A stretch of 64,000 nucleotides of DNA from contig NZ_CP036266.1 of the NCBI RefSeq assembly GCF_007744075.1, positions 682,001 to 746,000 on the forward strand, in the 5' to 3' direction. The notes under the pieces are model-generated. The model was not told the DNA's origin. It saw nothing but the letters and a program-made list of their open reading frames with translations, and did not search any database. The position numbers and the translations under genes were made by a program. How positions within the stretch are numbered: position 1 is the first letter of the stretch; each line of letters opens with the position of its first letter. The DNA is from Gimesia chilikensis. GTDB lineage: Bacteria; Planctomycetota; Planctomycetia; Planctomycetales; Planctomycetaceae. Below are positions 16,537 to 26,104 of the stretch, piece after piece.

Positions 16537-19500
16537 TTATGGCAGGAGCCAGTCGGTTGTGTTCTGGTAGGATCCGAGTCCCAGCAGGAGCACGATTGCG
16601 TTGCTGTTATTGGATGAGAGATTGCTGATGTCTTCAATCTTCGTGGTAGCTCCCAGGCCGCTGAGGAAGTTGAGCGTGGTCAGCAGGCTGGTGTCATTCC
16701 CGTCGACCTGCAGGCTGATGGTGTTCGCATTCGCGACGCTGACATTGAGCCCGAAGTTGAGCAGGCCGTAAATCTGGTTGTCGTTGACCTGCACATGGGC
16801 CACATTGCTGACGCCGCTGTTGCCCATGCGGATCTGAATTCCGTCATCCAGAATGTCGGTGGAACCGCCGAGCTCATTATTTGTGACATGCACGATGGTA
16901 TCGTTGGTGCCCCGGTCGATGTCGACAAAGATCCCGTCATTGAGCAGGCCTGCAAGGGCGTCATCGGAGACGATGTTCTGATTGATGAAGGTTTCGGTGG
17001 CTCCGGTGGTATTCAGATTCAGATAGATGCCGCCATTCATCAGGTTGAGCAGGTCGTCGGAATCGATGGTGTTGGAGACGATACTGGTCGTGGCGGAGCC
17101 GGCGTTATAGCGGACGTCGATGGCGTCCCCAAAGATTCCCAGCGTATTTTCGACCGTGTTACCGCTGATAGTCAGGTTTGTGGTACCAGTGGAATTTCCG
17201 GTGAAATGAATCGCATCGCCGAAGCCGTTGGCAACGCTGGTGATCTGGTTGCCGCGAATGTTAATCGTGGAATTGCCTGCGCCTGTGGTGACATCAATCC
17301 CGTTGCTGCCGATCGTGAGTATGCTGGAGATAATGTTGTTGTCGATGTCGAGGCTCGCATCACCGGAAGTTGAAACTTCAATCGCGTTGTCGAAGGCACT
17401 GAGCAGGCTGCGAATGGTGTTACCGCTGATGCTGCTGGTGCCGGTGAGATTCTGCACATAGATCCCGTCCAGACTGACGTCGATAATTGTATTGCCGTTG
17501 AGATTCAGGCCGTTCACGTTCTGGGCATAGATCCCGTAAGTGGTCGGGGTCTGCATTGTCACACCCTGGATGGTGACATTGGAAGAGTCGGTGATCTGTG
17601 CGCCTGCAGTTCCGATGCTGGTGAAAGTTCCTCCGTTGAGTGTGAAGCTGCCGGTCTGATTGTTGATGACCAGTGGGCTGGTGGAGGCGTTATCGCTGTT
17701 GAGTTCTGCAATGGTGATGTCTGCATCACCGCCGTTGATATTTGCTGAAACAGCTCCGTTCGTGGTCGTGATTGTTCCCAGTTGAATGGAACCGCCGGCA
17801 TTCTGGATATCGATTCCTTCTCCGTCGGTGTTGGTGATGTCACTGCCGGTGAATGTGATATCCGCATTACCGCCGGAAATCGAAACAGCGAGACCGTCGT
17901 CCTTGATGATGGGGGTTTGATCGAAGGTGACGGTGCCGCTGGAATTGGTCAGACTGACGGAGGTGCCTGCACCTGCATGATTGATGGAACTGCTGGCCAC
18001 CAGCAGATTGCTGGTTCCCGTTGCAGTAATTGAAGTACCCGTCGGATTGGACGCAGGCGTGTTGATGGTCAGGTTGCGGAGCGTGATCTCGGTGGAATCG
18101 GTGAGCTGCACCCCGGCAACGCCACTGTTGGCGATCGTACTCTGTTTGACTTCCAGGCTGCCGGTCAGCTGATTGACGGCCAGGGCGCTGTTCGAGGCAT
18201 TGGTACTGTTGAGTTCGTCAATGGTGATGTGCGCCGTGCTGTTGTCGATATTCACCGCAGTCGTTCCGCCGGTTGCGGTGATCGAACCGAGCTGAATGGT
18301 GCCGCTGGAGTTCAGAATATCAACGGCATTTGCGCCGGTGCCTGTGATGGTACTGTCCGTGAAGGTGACATCGGCGCTGGTGTTGTGGATGGAGATCGCT
18401 GTCCCGCTGGTTGCGGTGATGGGGCTTTGATTGAAGGTGACAGGTCCCGTCAGTCCGTTCAGATAAACGGCACTGCCTGCGTAGGAACTGTTGATTGTGT
18501 TCTGAGAGATCAGCACATTGCCCACGCCATTGGCGGTGATAGCAGGGCCACTGCCGTTGATCAGATTAAAGCCGGTGACTTCGGTATTGTGATGCATGGT
18601 GAAGCTGCCGTTGATCTGGGGAATCAGCCCCGAACCCGAATCGGGAATCTGCAGCTGTCCGAACTGGGAGTTGATGTACTGTGCAGGTCCGGTCGAAAGG
18701 ACGCGTGTATTCTGAGCGAGCACAAAGTCGCCAGCCTCGGAGGCATCGCGATGGTCATAGACGATCAGATCGCCCTGTTGTGTCCGTGGATCGGCGAAGG
18801 CCTTGGCGAGTGTTGCGTAAGGATCTTCGTAGGAGCCATCACTGTTGCCGCCGGTCGCGACGTGCGTGAAGTAGTAGGGATTCCCGGTAGCAGGATTGAT
18901 GACCGGAGTTCCGTTGGGATCTTCCACACTCCGGTTCTGTACGACAATGCTGCGGAGACGTTCGGGGGTTTCCCCGAGTCGATCGCGGGCGACCAGACCG
19001 GCGGCGGGTCCGTCTCTCAGACCACTCAGGCTGGGCCACTGGACGGAGACAGCGAAGTTGACCGTGGTCTGGAAAATGTCATCGTGCTGTACACTGAGGT
19101 TGAGAGCCACGAGGTCCGAGATGCGGGTTTCGACGCGTGATTTCCAGCCCCAGGCCGCATCGCTGTTCTGTGCCTGAAAGAAGTAGCAGCCTCCAAAGGC
19201 ACGCAGGTCCGTCTTGTAGCCTGTGAAGACGCGAACGCCGGTCTCCAGGTCGGCCCCCAGTAATGCATTCTGATAGTACCGGGTGATCGCTCCGGTGTAG
19301 AGTTGATGATTGACGAACCGGAAGGTACTTCCGGGAACCAGTTCTTCGCCCCACTGAGACTGCGTCTGTCCGGTGGGGACATACCAGTTGACCCGCGTTT
19401 CAAACAGGTCGTCCAGGATTTCAAAACCGCCGGAAATCTGCTGGAACGAAGCCAGGCCGGTGTCGCGGGTGTCGTGATAAACGTAAGCACCGAGGGTCTG

Positions 19501-19899
19501 ATTCCAGCCGGGCAGGTAGCGACGGGCACCGACGCCGAGATTCGAGCCGAGGTTATTGTTCTGATCGTCGAGCAGCAGTTGCGCGTCGACGAAAATCAGC
19601 CAGTCACTGTTGCAGTCTTCCAGTACGGGAAAGAACAGGTCGAACGAGGAGAGTCCCCCGGTACGGCCGATGGTATCACCCAGCTCATGCCGGTAGCCGA
19701 AGTGGGGATGAAAGCGACCGAACCAGGCGTGCTTGCCGAACAGTTCTGCGACGTCGGCGTTGTAGCTTTCGTCAGTGGCATCATAGCTGACGCGGCCCGG
19801 ACTCTCCTCGTAACCGAGGTGATACGGATCGAAGGCAGCGGATGCCGGGGGGGGACTGGCAATCAGCAGAACGGTGATGGCAAGGTAGTGGCGGAGCAT
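16537..19899 (-). CDS. inverse-autotransporter-like outer-membrane protein with beta-helix passenger (copy 3, longest)
   Basis: Paralogue of about 1120 residues. The ATG at 19899 begins a signal peptide (MLRHYLAITVLLIASPPPASA); a GTG ten codons upstream is possible. The barrel-like domain runs to about residue 290 (ELFGKHAWFGRFHPHFGY, RYLPGWNQTLGAYVYHDTR, VNWYVPTGQ, WGWKSRVETRI). A linker with NPYYFTHVATGGNSDGSYED follows, then a long parallel beta-helix. Within the passenger a block of about 170 residues is present twice in tandem, at about residues 453-622 and 623-792, accounting for the extra length over copy 2. The C-terminal cap (KIEDISNLSSNN) resembles those of the other copies. Confidence 0.75.
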   Translation of the reverse strand: MLRHYLAITVLLIASPPPASAAFDPYHLGYEESPGRVSYDATDESYNADVAELFGKHAWFGRFHPHFGYRHELGDTIGRTGGLSSFDLFFPVLEDCNSDWLIFVDAQLLLDDQNNNLGSNLGVGARRYLPGWNQTLGAYVYHDTRDTGLASFQQISGGFEILDDLFETRVNWYVPTGQTQSQWGEELVPGSTFRFVNHQLYTGAITRYYQNALLGADLETGVRVFTGYKTDLRAFGGCYFFQAQNSDAAWGWKSRVETRISDLVALNLSVQHDDIFQTTVNFAVSVQWPSLSGLRDGPAAGLVARDRLGETPERLRSIVVQNRSVEDPNGTPVINPATGNPYYFTHVATGGNSDGSYEDPYATLAKAFADPRTQQGDLIVYDHRDASEAGDFVLAQNTRVLSTGPAQYINSQFGQLQIPDSGSGLIPQINGSFTMHHNTEVTGFNLINGSGPAITANGVGNVLISQNTINSSYAGSAVYLNGLTGPVTFNQSPITATSGTAISIHNTSADVTFTDSTITGTGANAVDILNSSGTIQLGSITATGGTTAVNIDNSTAHITIDELNSTNASNSALAVNQLTGSLEVKQSTIANSGVAGVQLTDSTEITLRNLTINTPASNPTGTSITATGTSNLLVASSSINHAGAGTSVSLTNSSGTVTFDQTPIIKDDGLAVSISGGNADITFTGSDITNTDGEGIDIQNAGGSIQLGTITTTNGAVSANINGGDADITIAELNSDNASTSPLVINNQTGSFTLNGGTFTSIGTAGAQITDSSNVTIQGVTMQTPTTYGIYAQNVNGLNLNGNTIIDVSLDGIYVQNLTGTSSISGNTIRSLLSAFDNAIEVSTSGDASLDIDNNIISSILTIGSNGIDVTTGAGNSTINIRGNQITSVANGFGDAIHFTGNSTGTTNLTISGNTVENTLGIFGDAIDVRYNAGSATTSIVSNTIDSDDLLNLMNGGIYLNLNTTGATETFINQNIVSDDALAGLLNDGIFVDIDRGTNDTIVHVTNNELGGSTDILDDGIQIRMGNSGVSNVAHVQVNDNQIYGLLNFGLNVSVANANTISLQVDGNDTSLLTTLNFLSGLGATTKIEDISNLSSNNSNAIVLLLGLGSYQNTTDWLLP
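17524..18540 (-). repeat. tandem duplication of a 510-bp passenger module
   Basis: Two adjacent in-frame copies of about 510 bases (boundary near 18033) encode matching protein blocks. Shared landmarks in order are ITANGVGN / ITATGTSN, VTFNQSPI / VTFDQTPI, ADVTFTDS / ADITFTGS, GTIQLGSITAT / GSIQLGTITTT, ITIDELNSTNAS / ITIAELNSDNAS and LRNLTINTP / IQGVTMQTP. The copies have diverged in sequence. The same module occurs once in the neighbouring paralogue at 13416-16322 and not in the one at 10778-13165. Confidence 0.75.
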
Positions 19900-20276
19900 G
19901 TCGACTTTTCTGAAACGGAATCCCTTCACAGCTTCGAGTCTTCATGCCTGATTGTCGTCGCGCGTTTGTAGTGCGCTGCAAAGTTATGATATTAAGGAGG
20001 GATCTACCACAGCATCGGATGGGCGAAATTCGCGTCAGTCAAGATAGGGATAAGAGACAAAGGGATACTGTGCGAGTGTTATCCCTCATTCAAAAAGGAA
20101 TGAGGGATAGGCCTGTGTGCGTGAGGAGGTTTTTCCGTGAAAACCAGTGGGAAAGGTCTGTTTTAGAGGGGGAAATCACTGCAGCGGGTCTACGGGGATT
20201 GGCCTCAGGTTCTGTTGAAGTGGGCCGCAAGACGGGCGGATTTCCGTCGCGTACATAGACGGAAATCCGCTGTGAC
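19900..20276. other. intergenic region with two long perfect hairpins
   Basis: There is no supported gene here. Two strong inverted repeats stand out. TATCCCTCATTC (20080-20091) pairs with GAATGAGGGATA (20098-20109) around a six-base loop. GCGGATTTCCGTC (20236-20248) pairs with GACGGAAATCCGC (20258-20270). The second starts six bases after the stop of the cytochrome c assembly gene and probably ends or stabilises its mRNA, though no T-tract follows. The first lies upstream of the copy 3 autotransporter gene and its role is unclear. Confidence 0.6.
20236..20270 (-). terminator. 13-bp stem hairpin after the ccsBA-type gene
   Basis: A perfect 13-base-pair stem with a 9-base loop sits six bases beyond the stop codon of the minus-strand gene ending at 20277. 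There is no run of T on the minus strand after it, so it may act as an mRNA 3' stabiliser or a Rho-assisted stop rather than a classical intrinsic terminator. Confidence 0.5.
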
Positions 20277-23200
20277 TTATGCCTGGCGTTGTTTGAAACT
20301 CCACCACTTTCGCTGTGGAATCAGGCCGATACCGATGACGGCCAGCTGCGAGAGCATGAACAGGCCGAGTGCCAGCAGTACGCCTTCGGTGAATCCGTAG
20401 GAGTGCAGACCGACGCCCAGCTCATTAACGCCGAACCAGGACCAGCTGGTAACGATGTTCCCGCCGATCGAGAGGATGGCCATACCCCGATCTTTGACCA
20501 TGCCACCCCAGCGGGCGTGCAGGACGAGGGCATTCCAGAGCACGATAATCAGTGCGCCGTTTTCCTTCGGATCCCAGCCCCAGAAACGGCCCCAGGAATC
20601 GTCGGCCCAGAGACCGCCGAGTACGGTACCGAAGAAGCTGAGGATGATGGCAAAGCAGAGTACGCCATACAGCATGCGAATGATTTCTTTACCTGCATCG
20701 GCTGTCATGCGGGGCGTTAAGGTTCCCCAGAGGATATAGAACAGTCCCAGGAGACCAGCCACAAAAGTCGCAGCGTAACCGAGGGTGATGCAGACCACGT
20801 GAGTGGCGAGCCAGAACTGGGTATCCAGCACGGCCTGCAGGACGGCCATGGTATCGCCATCACCAGCGAGCATGTGTGCGATCAGCAGTGTTGAGAAGCC
20901 GGCGACTGAGGCCAGCAGGTTTCCAATGCCCATGTGATTGATGCGTTCAATCACGATCCCCGCCAGCACCGCACCCCAGCCGATAAAGACGGCAGAGGAG
21001 TAGAGGTTGGTCACCGGGGGACGGCCCGAAATATAGATGCGGGCGATCAGCGCGAACGTGTGTACGACGAATGTGAGCACGATCAGCCAGAAGGCGGCAC
21101 TGCCCAGTGGTCGCTGCAGGAACAGGAAGGAGAGACAGACCAGCACAAACGCGAACAGATACAGCACGGCGGCATAGTAACAGGGTTCGAAGTGATTGTA
21201 GAATGCTTCGAAGTCGATCTTATTCAGGCTGGTATGTGGCAGATCGGCACGGTTCCGATTCAGCCAGCTCTGGTAGTCCTGGACCTGTTTGTTGAAATCG
21301 GCGACATTATCGCGTGAATAAGCGACAAGAATTCCCGTCCAGGCCTGGGTGGCTTCGTTTTCTTTTTCGTTATTGACGCTGAGGCCCAGCAGATCACGCA
21401 GCCAGGAAGCGGAATAGGTCTGCCACTGATCATCGGTAGCGGTTTCCGGTTTCTGGTCATCCTTGTCTTCCAGGAGCTTGGGAGGAATCGCCAGCGGTGG
21501 ATTCCGTTGTGCCAGCATTTCGTGTCGCCGGAAGGCTTCCATCACATCCTGACGTGCATTCTCCGGGCGAATCTGTGGCGGATTAAAGGACTGCATGAGC
21601 AGATCGACAATGCCGATTTTCTTTTCCAGTTCCAGGACGCGTGACTGGAAGAGACTTGCCTGGCCTTTCCCCGCCTTGCGGGCGAGTTCAGCCTGCCGGG
21701 TCAACTCGGGAAGTTTTTCGATGAAGTCCTCAAACGAATAACGAAACCCTTCACGGCGTTTGAGACCCAGCACGGTGAGCAGTTCCGGGTTTTCAATACG
21801 GAAGACTCGGTGCTTATATGCAGCTTCCGGGTTGGCGATGGTATCGAGGAACCATTTGATGGCGGGCTGCGTTTTCCCGTCTGAGTCTTTGAAGGTCTGC
21901 TTGCCTGAGACAATCCGCAGACTGTTACGAGCCAGTGTGTCGATGGGTTTGGCGCGTCCCTGGTAGAGGACGGGCAGTTCGCCGAACTTGTAGAGATTCA
22001 TCTGATTGGCGTCGGGTTTCCGCACAACGGCTTTGCCCATCAGGTAGCCGCCAAAGATGATGAAGATGGTAATCGGAATCAGATATTTCTGGAGTTGTTC
22101 GCTGCGCAGTTTGCGCTGGAGTGCGGGAGTCATTTCTCCCGACTTGTCCACGGCGAACTCTTCAATCGCTTTAGGTTCGGTGCGCTGTTTTTCGCGGCGG
22201 CCGAGATAGCGGAGCAGGGTGATCATGAAGTGATAGAACATGCCAACCACAACGATCATGCAGGAGACATACGGAATCATCCAGCCCATGTTAGTGACGA
22301 CGGAGAGGGTAGTCGTCTCTTCGCCCGTACGGGGATCCTGGTGATAACCACTCTGGTAGAATGTTTCACCACTGTACCGCAGCGGGTTATTCATCCAGAT
22401 ATGCACATCGCGGTCGACGTTGCGTTCGTTGTCGACGAGGCGGATATCGGAAGAATAGTTCTGCACCGTGCTGGTGCCGGCGTAATCATCCTTGCGGACA
22501 TCGATCAGTTTGACGGTGTAGTCTTTGTAGTAGCGTTTGAACCGCAGGAAGAGCTCGTAGGGAGTGCCATCAACGACAACCTGTTCGCCGAAGTCCCGCA
22601 ACGAGAGATCTAGGCTGACCAGGAAGACCCCCAGAGACTCTTTGCTCTTTTTGTCGATGATTTTGATGTAAGCTGCCGGGATGTCGACTCCGCCTCCCAT
22701 GTCGGTACCGGCGGTATTCCGTGCTGGCAGGGCGATCCATTCTTTTCCGACGCCGGTCGTAGCGGGGTTTTCGGCCGCTTTTTTCTCTTCAGCGGTCAGC
22801 GATGAAATCTTGCGGAGCGACGAGTTCTGGTAGTAGTGGATCAGTTCGTAATCGAAGGGGAGTGCGGGATCTGAGACGACGCCTTCGCGATTTTTGAGCA
22901 GGATTGACTTGGGGATGACGGTGACGCGATCTTTCTGGGGATCGGTTTTGTCGATGATGGCCAGTTCGATCTCGCGGATATCCTGGACGAAGTTGGTTGT
23001 CTGACCTTCGGAGACGGTCATCTGTGTTTCCACAGCCATGGTGCCCACGATGAGCTCGCTGAGCATCATCAGGCCCACACCGGCGTGCAGGAGCACGACC
23101 CCGGCCCGTTTCTTAAAGAGTGGAATACAACCGGCGAGCAGTACGACACCGACGAAGGTTGCTTTAATCAACTGCCAGAGAATCCGCATGGAGGAATCGC

Positions 23201-23891
23201 TGAAGCGGGCGGCATCCCCTTTGGAGATAAACCAGGCGGTCAGGAATCCCAGCATGATCGCGCCGCCGATGGCGAGACCACGTTCGACTTTGCGATGTTT
23301 GGGGAGCAGGAAGAACAAAGCCAGACCGCCGATAGCAGACAAAGCGAGGCCTGCTTCGAAGAGCCACCAGAGGACCTGCCAGCTCATGACCGAATATTCC
23401 TGGAACCCGTCTTTATTCGAACCGCCGGCGATGACCAGCCAGGTAAGGAGCAGGCCGATGCCGATAATGCTCCAGCCAATTGTGCGTTCTTTACCCTTGC
23501 CCTGCACCTTGAAACGAATCAGGTGGGCCGCCAACAGGTTGACGCCCATCATGAAACCGATCAGCCAGCCTCCCGGAAAGTAGAAGAAACCAGGAACGCT
23601 GTCCGGTTTGATGCCGGGGAAGAAGGAAGGGGGGAAGAAGATTTTGAAATCGATGCGGGCGATGGCGGTGCGGAAGTATTCGTCGATCACAACCCAGATA
23701 TCTTTTTCGACCTGGGCCAGGGTTCCGGCCAGGATGATAAAGATGGCCATCGCGAACAGGGCCACTGTGATTTTCAGTGAGGCCAGAGGCGTCAGGAAGT
23801 TCAGAAAATGCTTATTGAAATTCGCGGAACCAGAGCCGGACTCGGGCGAGGCAGTTTCGTAAGATGTTTCCGGGAGGGTATTCGTTGACAT
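20277..23891 (-). CDS. cytochrome c biogenesis protein, ResB-CcsA fusion
   Basis: Integral membrane System II cytochrome c assembly protein of 1204 residues, which moves haem across the membrane and attaches it to apocytochromes. The N-terminal half is ResB-like: membrane segments near residues 38-60, 105-125, 135-155 and 175-240, then a large periplasmic domain and another segment near 555. The C-terminal half is CcsA-like, with the WWD-type haem-handling signature WGRFWGWDPKENGAL and conserved histidines in HTFALIARI, ATHVVC and GLHSYGF. An AGGAAA ribosome site precedes the ATG at 23891. Fusions of this kind are known in other bacteria. It lies 63 bases after a lipoprotein gene, probably in one operon. 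It fits the haem protein encoded at 55481-59347. Confidence 0.9.
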   Translation of the reverse strand: MSTNTLPETSYETASPESGSGSANFNKHFLNFLTPLASLKITVALFAMAIFIILAGTLAQVEKDIWVVIDEYFRTAIARIDFKIFFPPSFFPGIKPDSVPGFFYFPGGWLIGFMMGVNLLAAHLIRFKVQGKGKERTIGWSIIGIGLLLTWLVIAGGSNKDGFQEYSVMSWQVLWWLFEAGLALSAIGGLALFFLLPKHRKVERGLAIGGAIMLGFLTAWFISKGDAARFSDSSMRILWQLIKATFVGVVLLAGCIPLFKKRAGVVLLHAGVGLMMLSELIVGTMAVETQMTVSEGQTTNFVQDIREIELAIIDKTDPQKDRVTVIPKSILLKNREGVVSDPALPFDYELIHYYQNSSLRKISSLTAEEKKAAENPATTGVGKEWIALPARNTAGTDMGGGVDIPAAYIKIIDKKSKESLGVFLVSLDLSLRDFGEQVVVDGTPYELFLRFKRYYKDYTVKLIDVRKDDYAGTSTVQNYSSDIRLVDNERNVDRDVHIWMNNPLRYSGETFYQSGYHQDPRTGEETTTLSVVTNMGWMIPYVSCMIVVVGMFYHFMITLLRYLGRREKQRTEPKAIEEFAVDKSGEMTPALQRKLRSEQLQKYLIPITIFIIFGGYLMGKAVVRKPDANQMNLYKFGELPVLYQGRAKPIDTLARNSLRIVSGKQTFKDSDGKTQPAIKWFLDTIANPEAAYKHRVFRIENPELLTVLGLKRREGFRYSFEDFIEKLPELTRQAELARKAGKGQASLFQSRVLELEKKIGIVDLLMQSFNPPQIRPENARQDVMEAFRRHEMLAQRNPPLAIPPKLLEDKDDQKPETATDDQWQTYSASWLRDLLGLSVNNEKENEATQAWTGILVAYSRDNVADFNKQVQDYQSWLNRNRADLPHTSLNKIDFEAFYNHFEPCYYAAVLYLFAFVLVCLSFLFLQRPLGSAAFWLIVLTFVVHTFALIARIYISGRPPVTNLYSSAVFIGWGAVLAGIVIERINHMGIGNLLASVAGFSTLLIAHMLAGDGDTMAVLQAVLDTQFWLATHVVCITLGYAATFVAGLLGLFYILWGTLTPRMTADAGKEIIRMLYGVLCFAIILSFFGTVLGGLWADDSWGRFWGWDPKENGALIIVLWNALVLHARWGGMVKDRGMAILSIGGNIVTSWSWFGVNELGVGLHSYGFTEGVLLALGLFMLSQLAVIGIGLIPQRKWWSFKQRQA

Positions 23892-23954
23892 ACGGATTTC
23901 CTGAGGGTCAGACTCAAAAACTAAAATGGATTGTGTGATCAGGCCGGGGCCGGA

Positions 23955-25052
23955 CTATTCAAAACGGATCGACTTCACAAACTCTTTGAAGTTCGCTTCC
24001 TCTTTTTCTGCCAGCTTAGCGGGGCCGGTAAATTTAACGAACCAGGCCAGATTGTCCCGGTAGATGATGGCACCCAGAATGGCCGGTCGTGGTGTTTCGC
24101 CTTCGGGACCGATCAGTTTGACATAGGTTGCTTCGAGATCCCCGGCTTTGAGTTGCTCCGAGTTCCCCGACAGATCGGCGTCGGTAATGGCTTTGAGTTT
24201 CACCTGGTCACGCCAGCGGTTGATATTCGGGAGCAGGGGAGAACTGTCTTTGGCGAGATCGATCACGGTGACTTCGCCGGTTTCTCCGTCGGCAGAGACA
24301 TTAAAGGCGGCTTTCCGCATGCCTCCGCTGCGACCGGGTTTCCAGCCTGAGGGAGTTTCGTATTTAATCTGTGCGGCGGCAGCCGGCGGCGTGGAAGCAG
24401 CTGGGCCTCCTGGTGCGGGCATACCACCACCCATCATGCCGGAAGCGAAGGGGGCCCGGCTCATGGGGTTGTCAGCCATCTTGCCATCCAGGCTGACGAC
24501 CGTGATCGTTTTGTCGCCGGCTTTCAGGGTGAACTGTTCCTGGTCCAGGCTGGGAGAAACGCCTTCGGCTGCTGTGAGGTCTTTTTCAGTAATGGGAGCC
24601 AGACCAACCTGATCACGCCAGCGATTGACGTTTTCCAGTGTGCCACTGGGCGGCAGGGGGATTACCGACATTTCGAGTGGGGGATCTGTGTCTTTGACTT
24701 TGAGGGTGGCAAATCGCATGGAACTGCCCGGTGTCTGGGTCCAGTCTGCAGGGAGCTTCCATTCGGGCTGACCTGCTTTGAGGGTCACCGATTTGAGGAA
24801 TTCGATGAAGGTCTCAAACTGAGCAGCGACCTGTTCGGGAGCCCCGGTCATTTTGAAGAACCAGTTCTGTCCATCGCCGGGCAGGATGGCCGCCAGCATG
24901 CGGGTCGGTTTTGCTTCTGCAGAGGTGGCCTGTGCCGGACCGAGGTCGGCTCCTTCTTTGGGGACTTCATAGGTGTGAATCTCATCCTGTTTTCCACAGC
25001 CGATCGGCAGGAGCAGCAGGGGCATCAGGAGCAGGAGCGGTAACGATTTCAT
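23955..25052 (-). CDS. lipoprotein with internal duplication, function unknown
   Basis: Predicted lipoprotein of about 365 residues. The ATG at 25052 begins a hydrophobic leader MKSLPLLLLMPLLLLPIGCGK with Cys19 in a lipobox-like position; an open frame extends 27 codons upstream without a signal sequence. Two related halves are visible. NVNRWRDQVGLAPITEKDL matches NINRWRDQVKLKAITDADL, and LKAGDKTITVV matches LKAGDLEATYV. The segment AAILPGDGQNWFFKMTG near the N-terminus matches GAIIYRDNLAWFVKFTG near the C-terminus, so the repeat appears circularly offset. A Pro/Ala/Gly-rich linker (GGGMPAPGGPAASTPPAA) joins the halves. I do not recognise the family. Position just upstream of the cytochrome c assembly gene hints at an envelope role only. 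Confidence 0.7.
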   Translation of the reverse strand: MKSLPLLLLMPLLLLPIGCGKQDEIHTYEVPKEGADLGPAQATSAEAKPTRMLAAILPGDGQNWFFKMTGAPEQVAAQFETFIEFLKSVTLKAGQPEWKLPADWTQTPGSSMRFATLKVKDTDPPLEMSVIPLPPSGTLENVNRWRDQVGLAPITEKDLTAAEGVSPSLDQEQFTLKAGDKTITVVSLDGKMADNPMSRAPFASGMMGGGMPAPGGPAASTPPAAAAQIKYETPSGWKPGRSGGMRKAAFNVSADGETGEVTVIDLAKDSSPLLPNINRWRDQVKLKAITDADLSGNSEQLKAGDLEATYVKLIGPEGETPRPAILGAIIYRDNLAWFVKFTGPAKLAEKEEANFKEFVKSIRFE

Positions 25053-26104
25053 GAGCAGGGTTTGTCTTTCGGGTCGATACATGGCGGCTTGGTCCAGGTT
25101 TTCTACGGCCTGAGAGTCGAAAATGACTGGCAAATCAACTGATCGGGCTAAATCCGGGTGGTTTTGAGTTCGATGTCAGCAGACTGACAGAGGTACTGTC
25201 GTTGTGTACAAGGCAGGTGTTTGAGGAGTGGTTCACGCCTCAAGGGGCATAAGTTGTTTCAATAATGGTGGTTATGTTAAAACAACACGGCCCCGGATAC
25301 CAGAGTCACTCTGCTGGGGACCACTGACTATTATAGTTGTCGTGAGACCAAAAAGTACACAACCAGTTTTCGAGTCCTGGCAAATTCCCCGGTATTGGAA
25401 GGGCCTGGCCTTTAAAATCGGCCCCTCGGGCCAGAGCTTAAAAAACTCGAAAAATCGCGTAAAAATTACAATGCCTTGCAAAAAAGTCACCAAATCGGCG
25501 ATTCTGAGCGGTGATTGTAAAAGCTTCCAGAAGAAATCCTATTTACAAGGAATAATCTTTAATGTATTTACGCGTTCTCGCTGATTTTTCGCAAAATAAA
25601 TTGCGATTCTGGTATGCGAGGTGCGTGATTCAAAGTGACCCGTCACAAATGGGATTCTGAATTCCATTTCTATTAAATAGTACACGAACGTACGGAACCG
25701 ACAATTCAATCGAATCAATGTCAGCGGTTATGGAAGACCGGACACGATTCACCCCAAACTGACCCAAATTCCCAGTTGTTCATGGGAACCAAAACCCCAG
25801 GCATGGAAGCCGCACCGTGAAGCTGATTTCACACAGACTGCCGGTTGACGCTCTCAACCCGGCCGTGAAAGTTCGAACTGTCGAATCTCTTCTTATCGAG
25901 AGGGGGCTCAAGCAGTTTTTCGCTCACACAGAGATTGTGCTGCAATCTCTGCGCACTGCTTCTCTGCTCACGACGACCTCCATGGTTGTCTGCTCTGTCC
26001 TCAGCATGTGTTCCACATTTTGCGGCGAGCATCGAACAGATACCCCTTTCTCAAATTTTAAAACGCGTTGCGCGTTGAAACCAACGATTGTGAGGAGTTG
26101 GTAG
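25053..26104. other. long divergent intergenic region (1,052 bases)
   Basis: This separates a minus-strand lipoprotein gene from a plus-strand protease gene. No reading frame here has convincing codon use or a recognisable product. The middle (about 25420-25700) is A/T-rich compared with the flanks. TATTAAAT near 25673 could be part of a promoter. Visible inverted repeats are CAGAGT/ACTCTG (25301-25313), CAGAGATTG/CAATCTCTG (25929-25951, 9-bp stem, 5-base loop) and AACGCG/CGCGTT near 26067. The last 300 bases could be a structured 5' leader of the gene at 26105. No tRNA or riboswitch class was recognised. Confidence 0.45.

Noticed and set aside
17524-18540. Possible CRISPR-like array because of regularly spaced similar units
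   Set aside because: The similarity is at protein level between diverged beta-helix turns inside one open frame; there are no constant short direct repeats with unique spacers.
25228-25584. 118-codon open frame in the long intergenic region
   Set aside because: Lys/Ser/Pro-rich composition from an A-rich tract, no homology recognised and no ribosome site.
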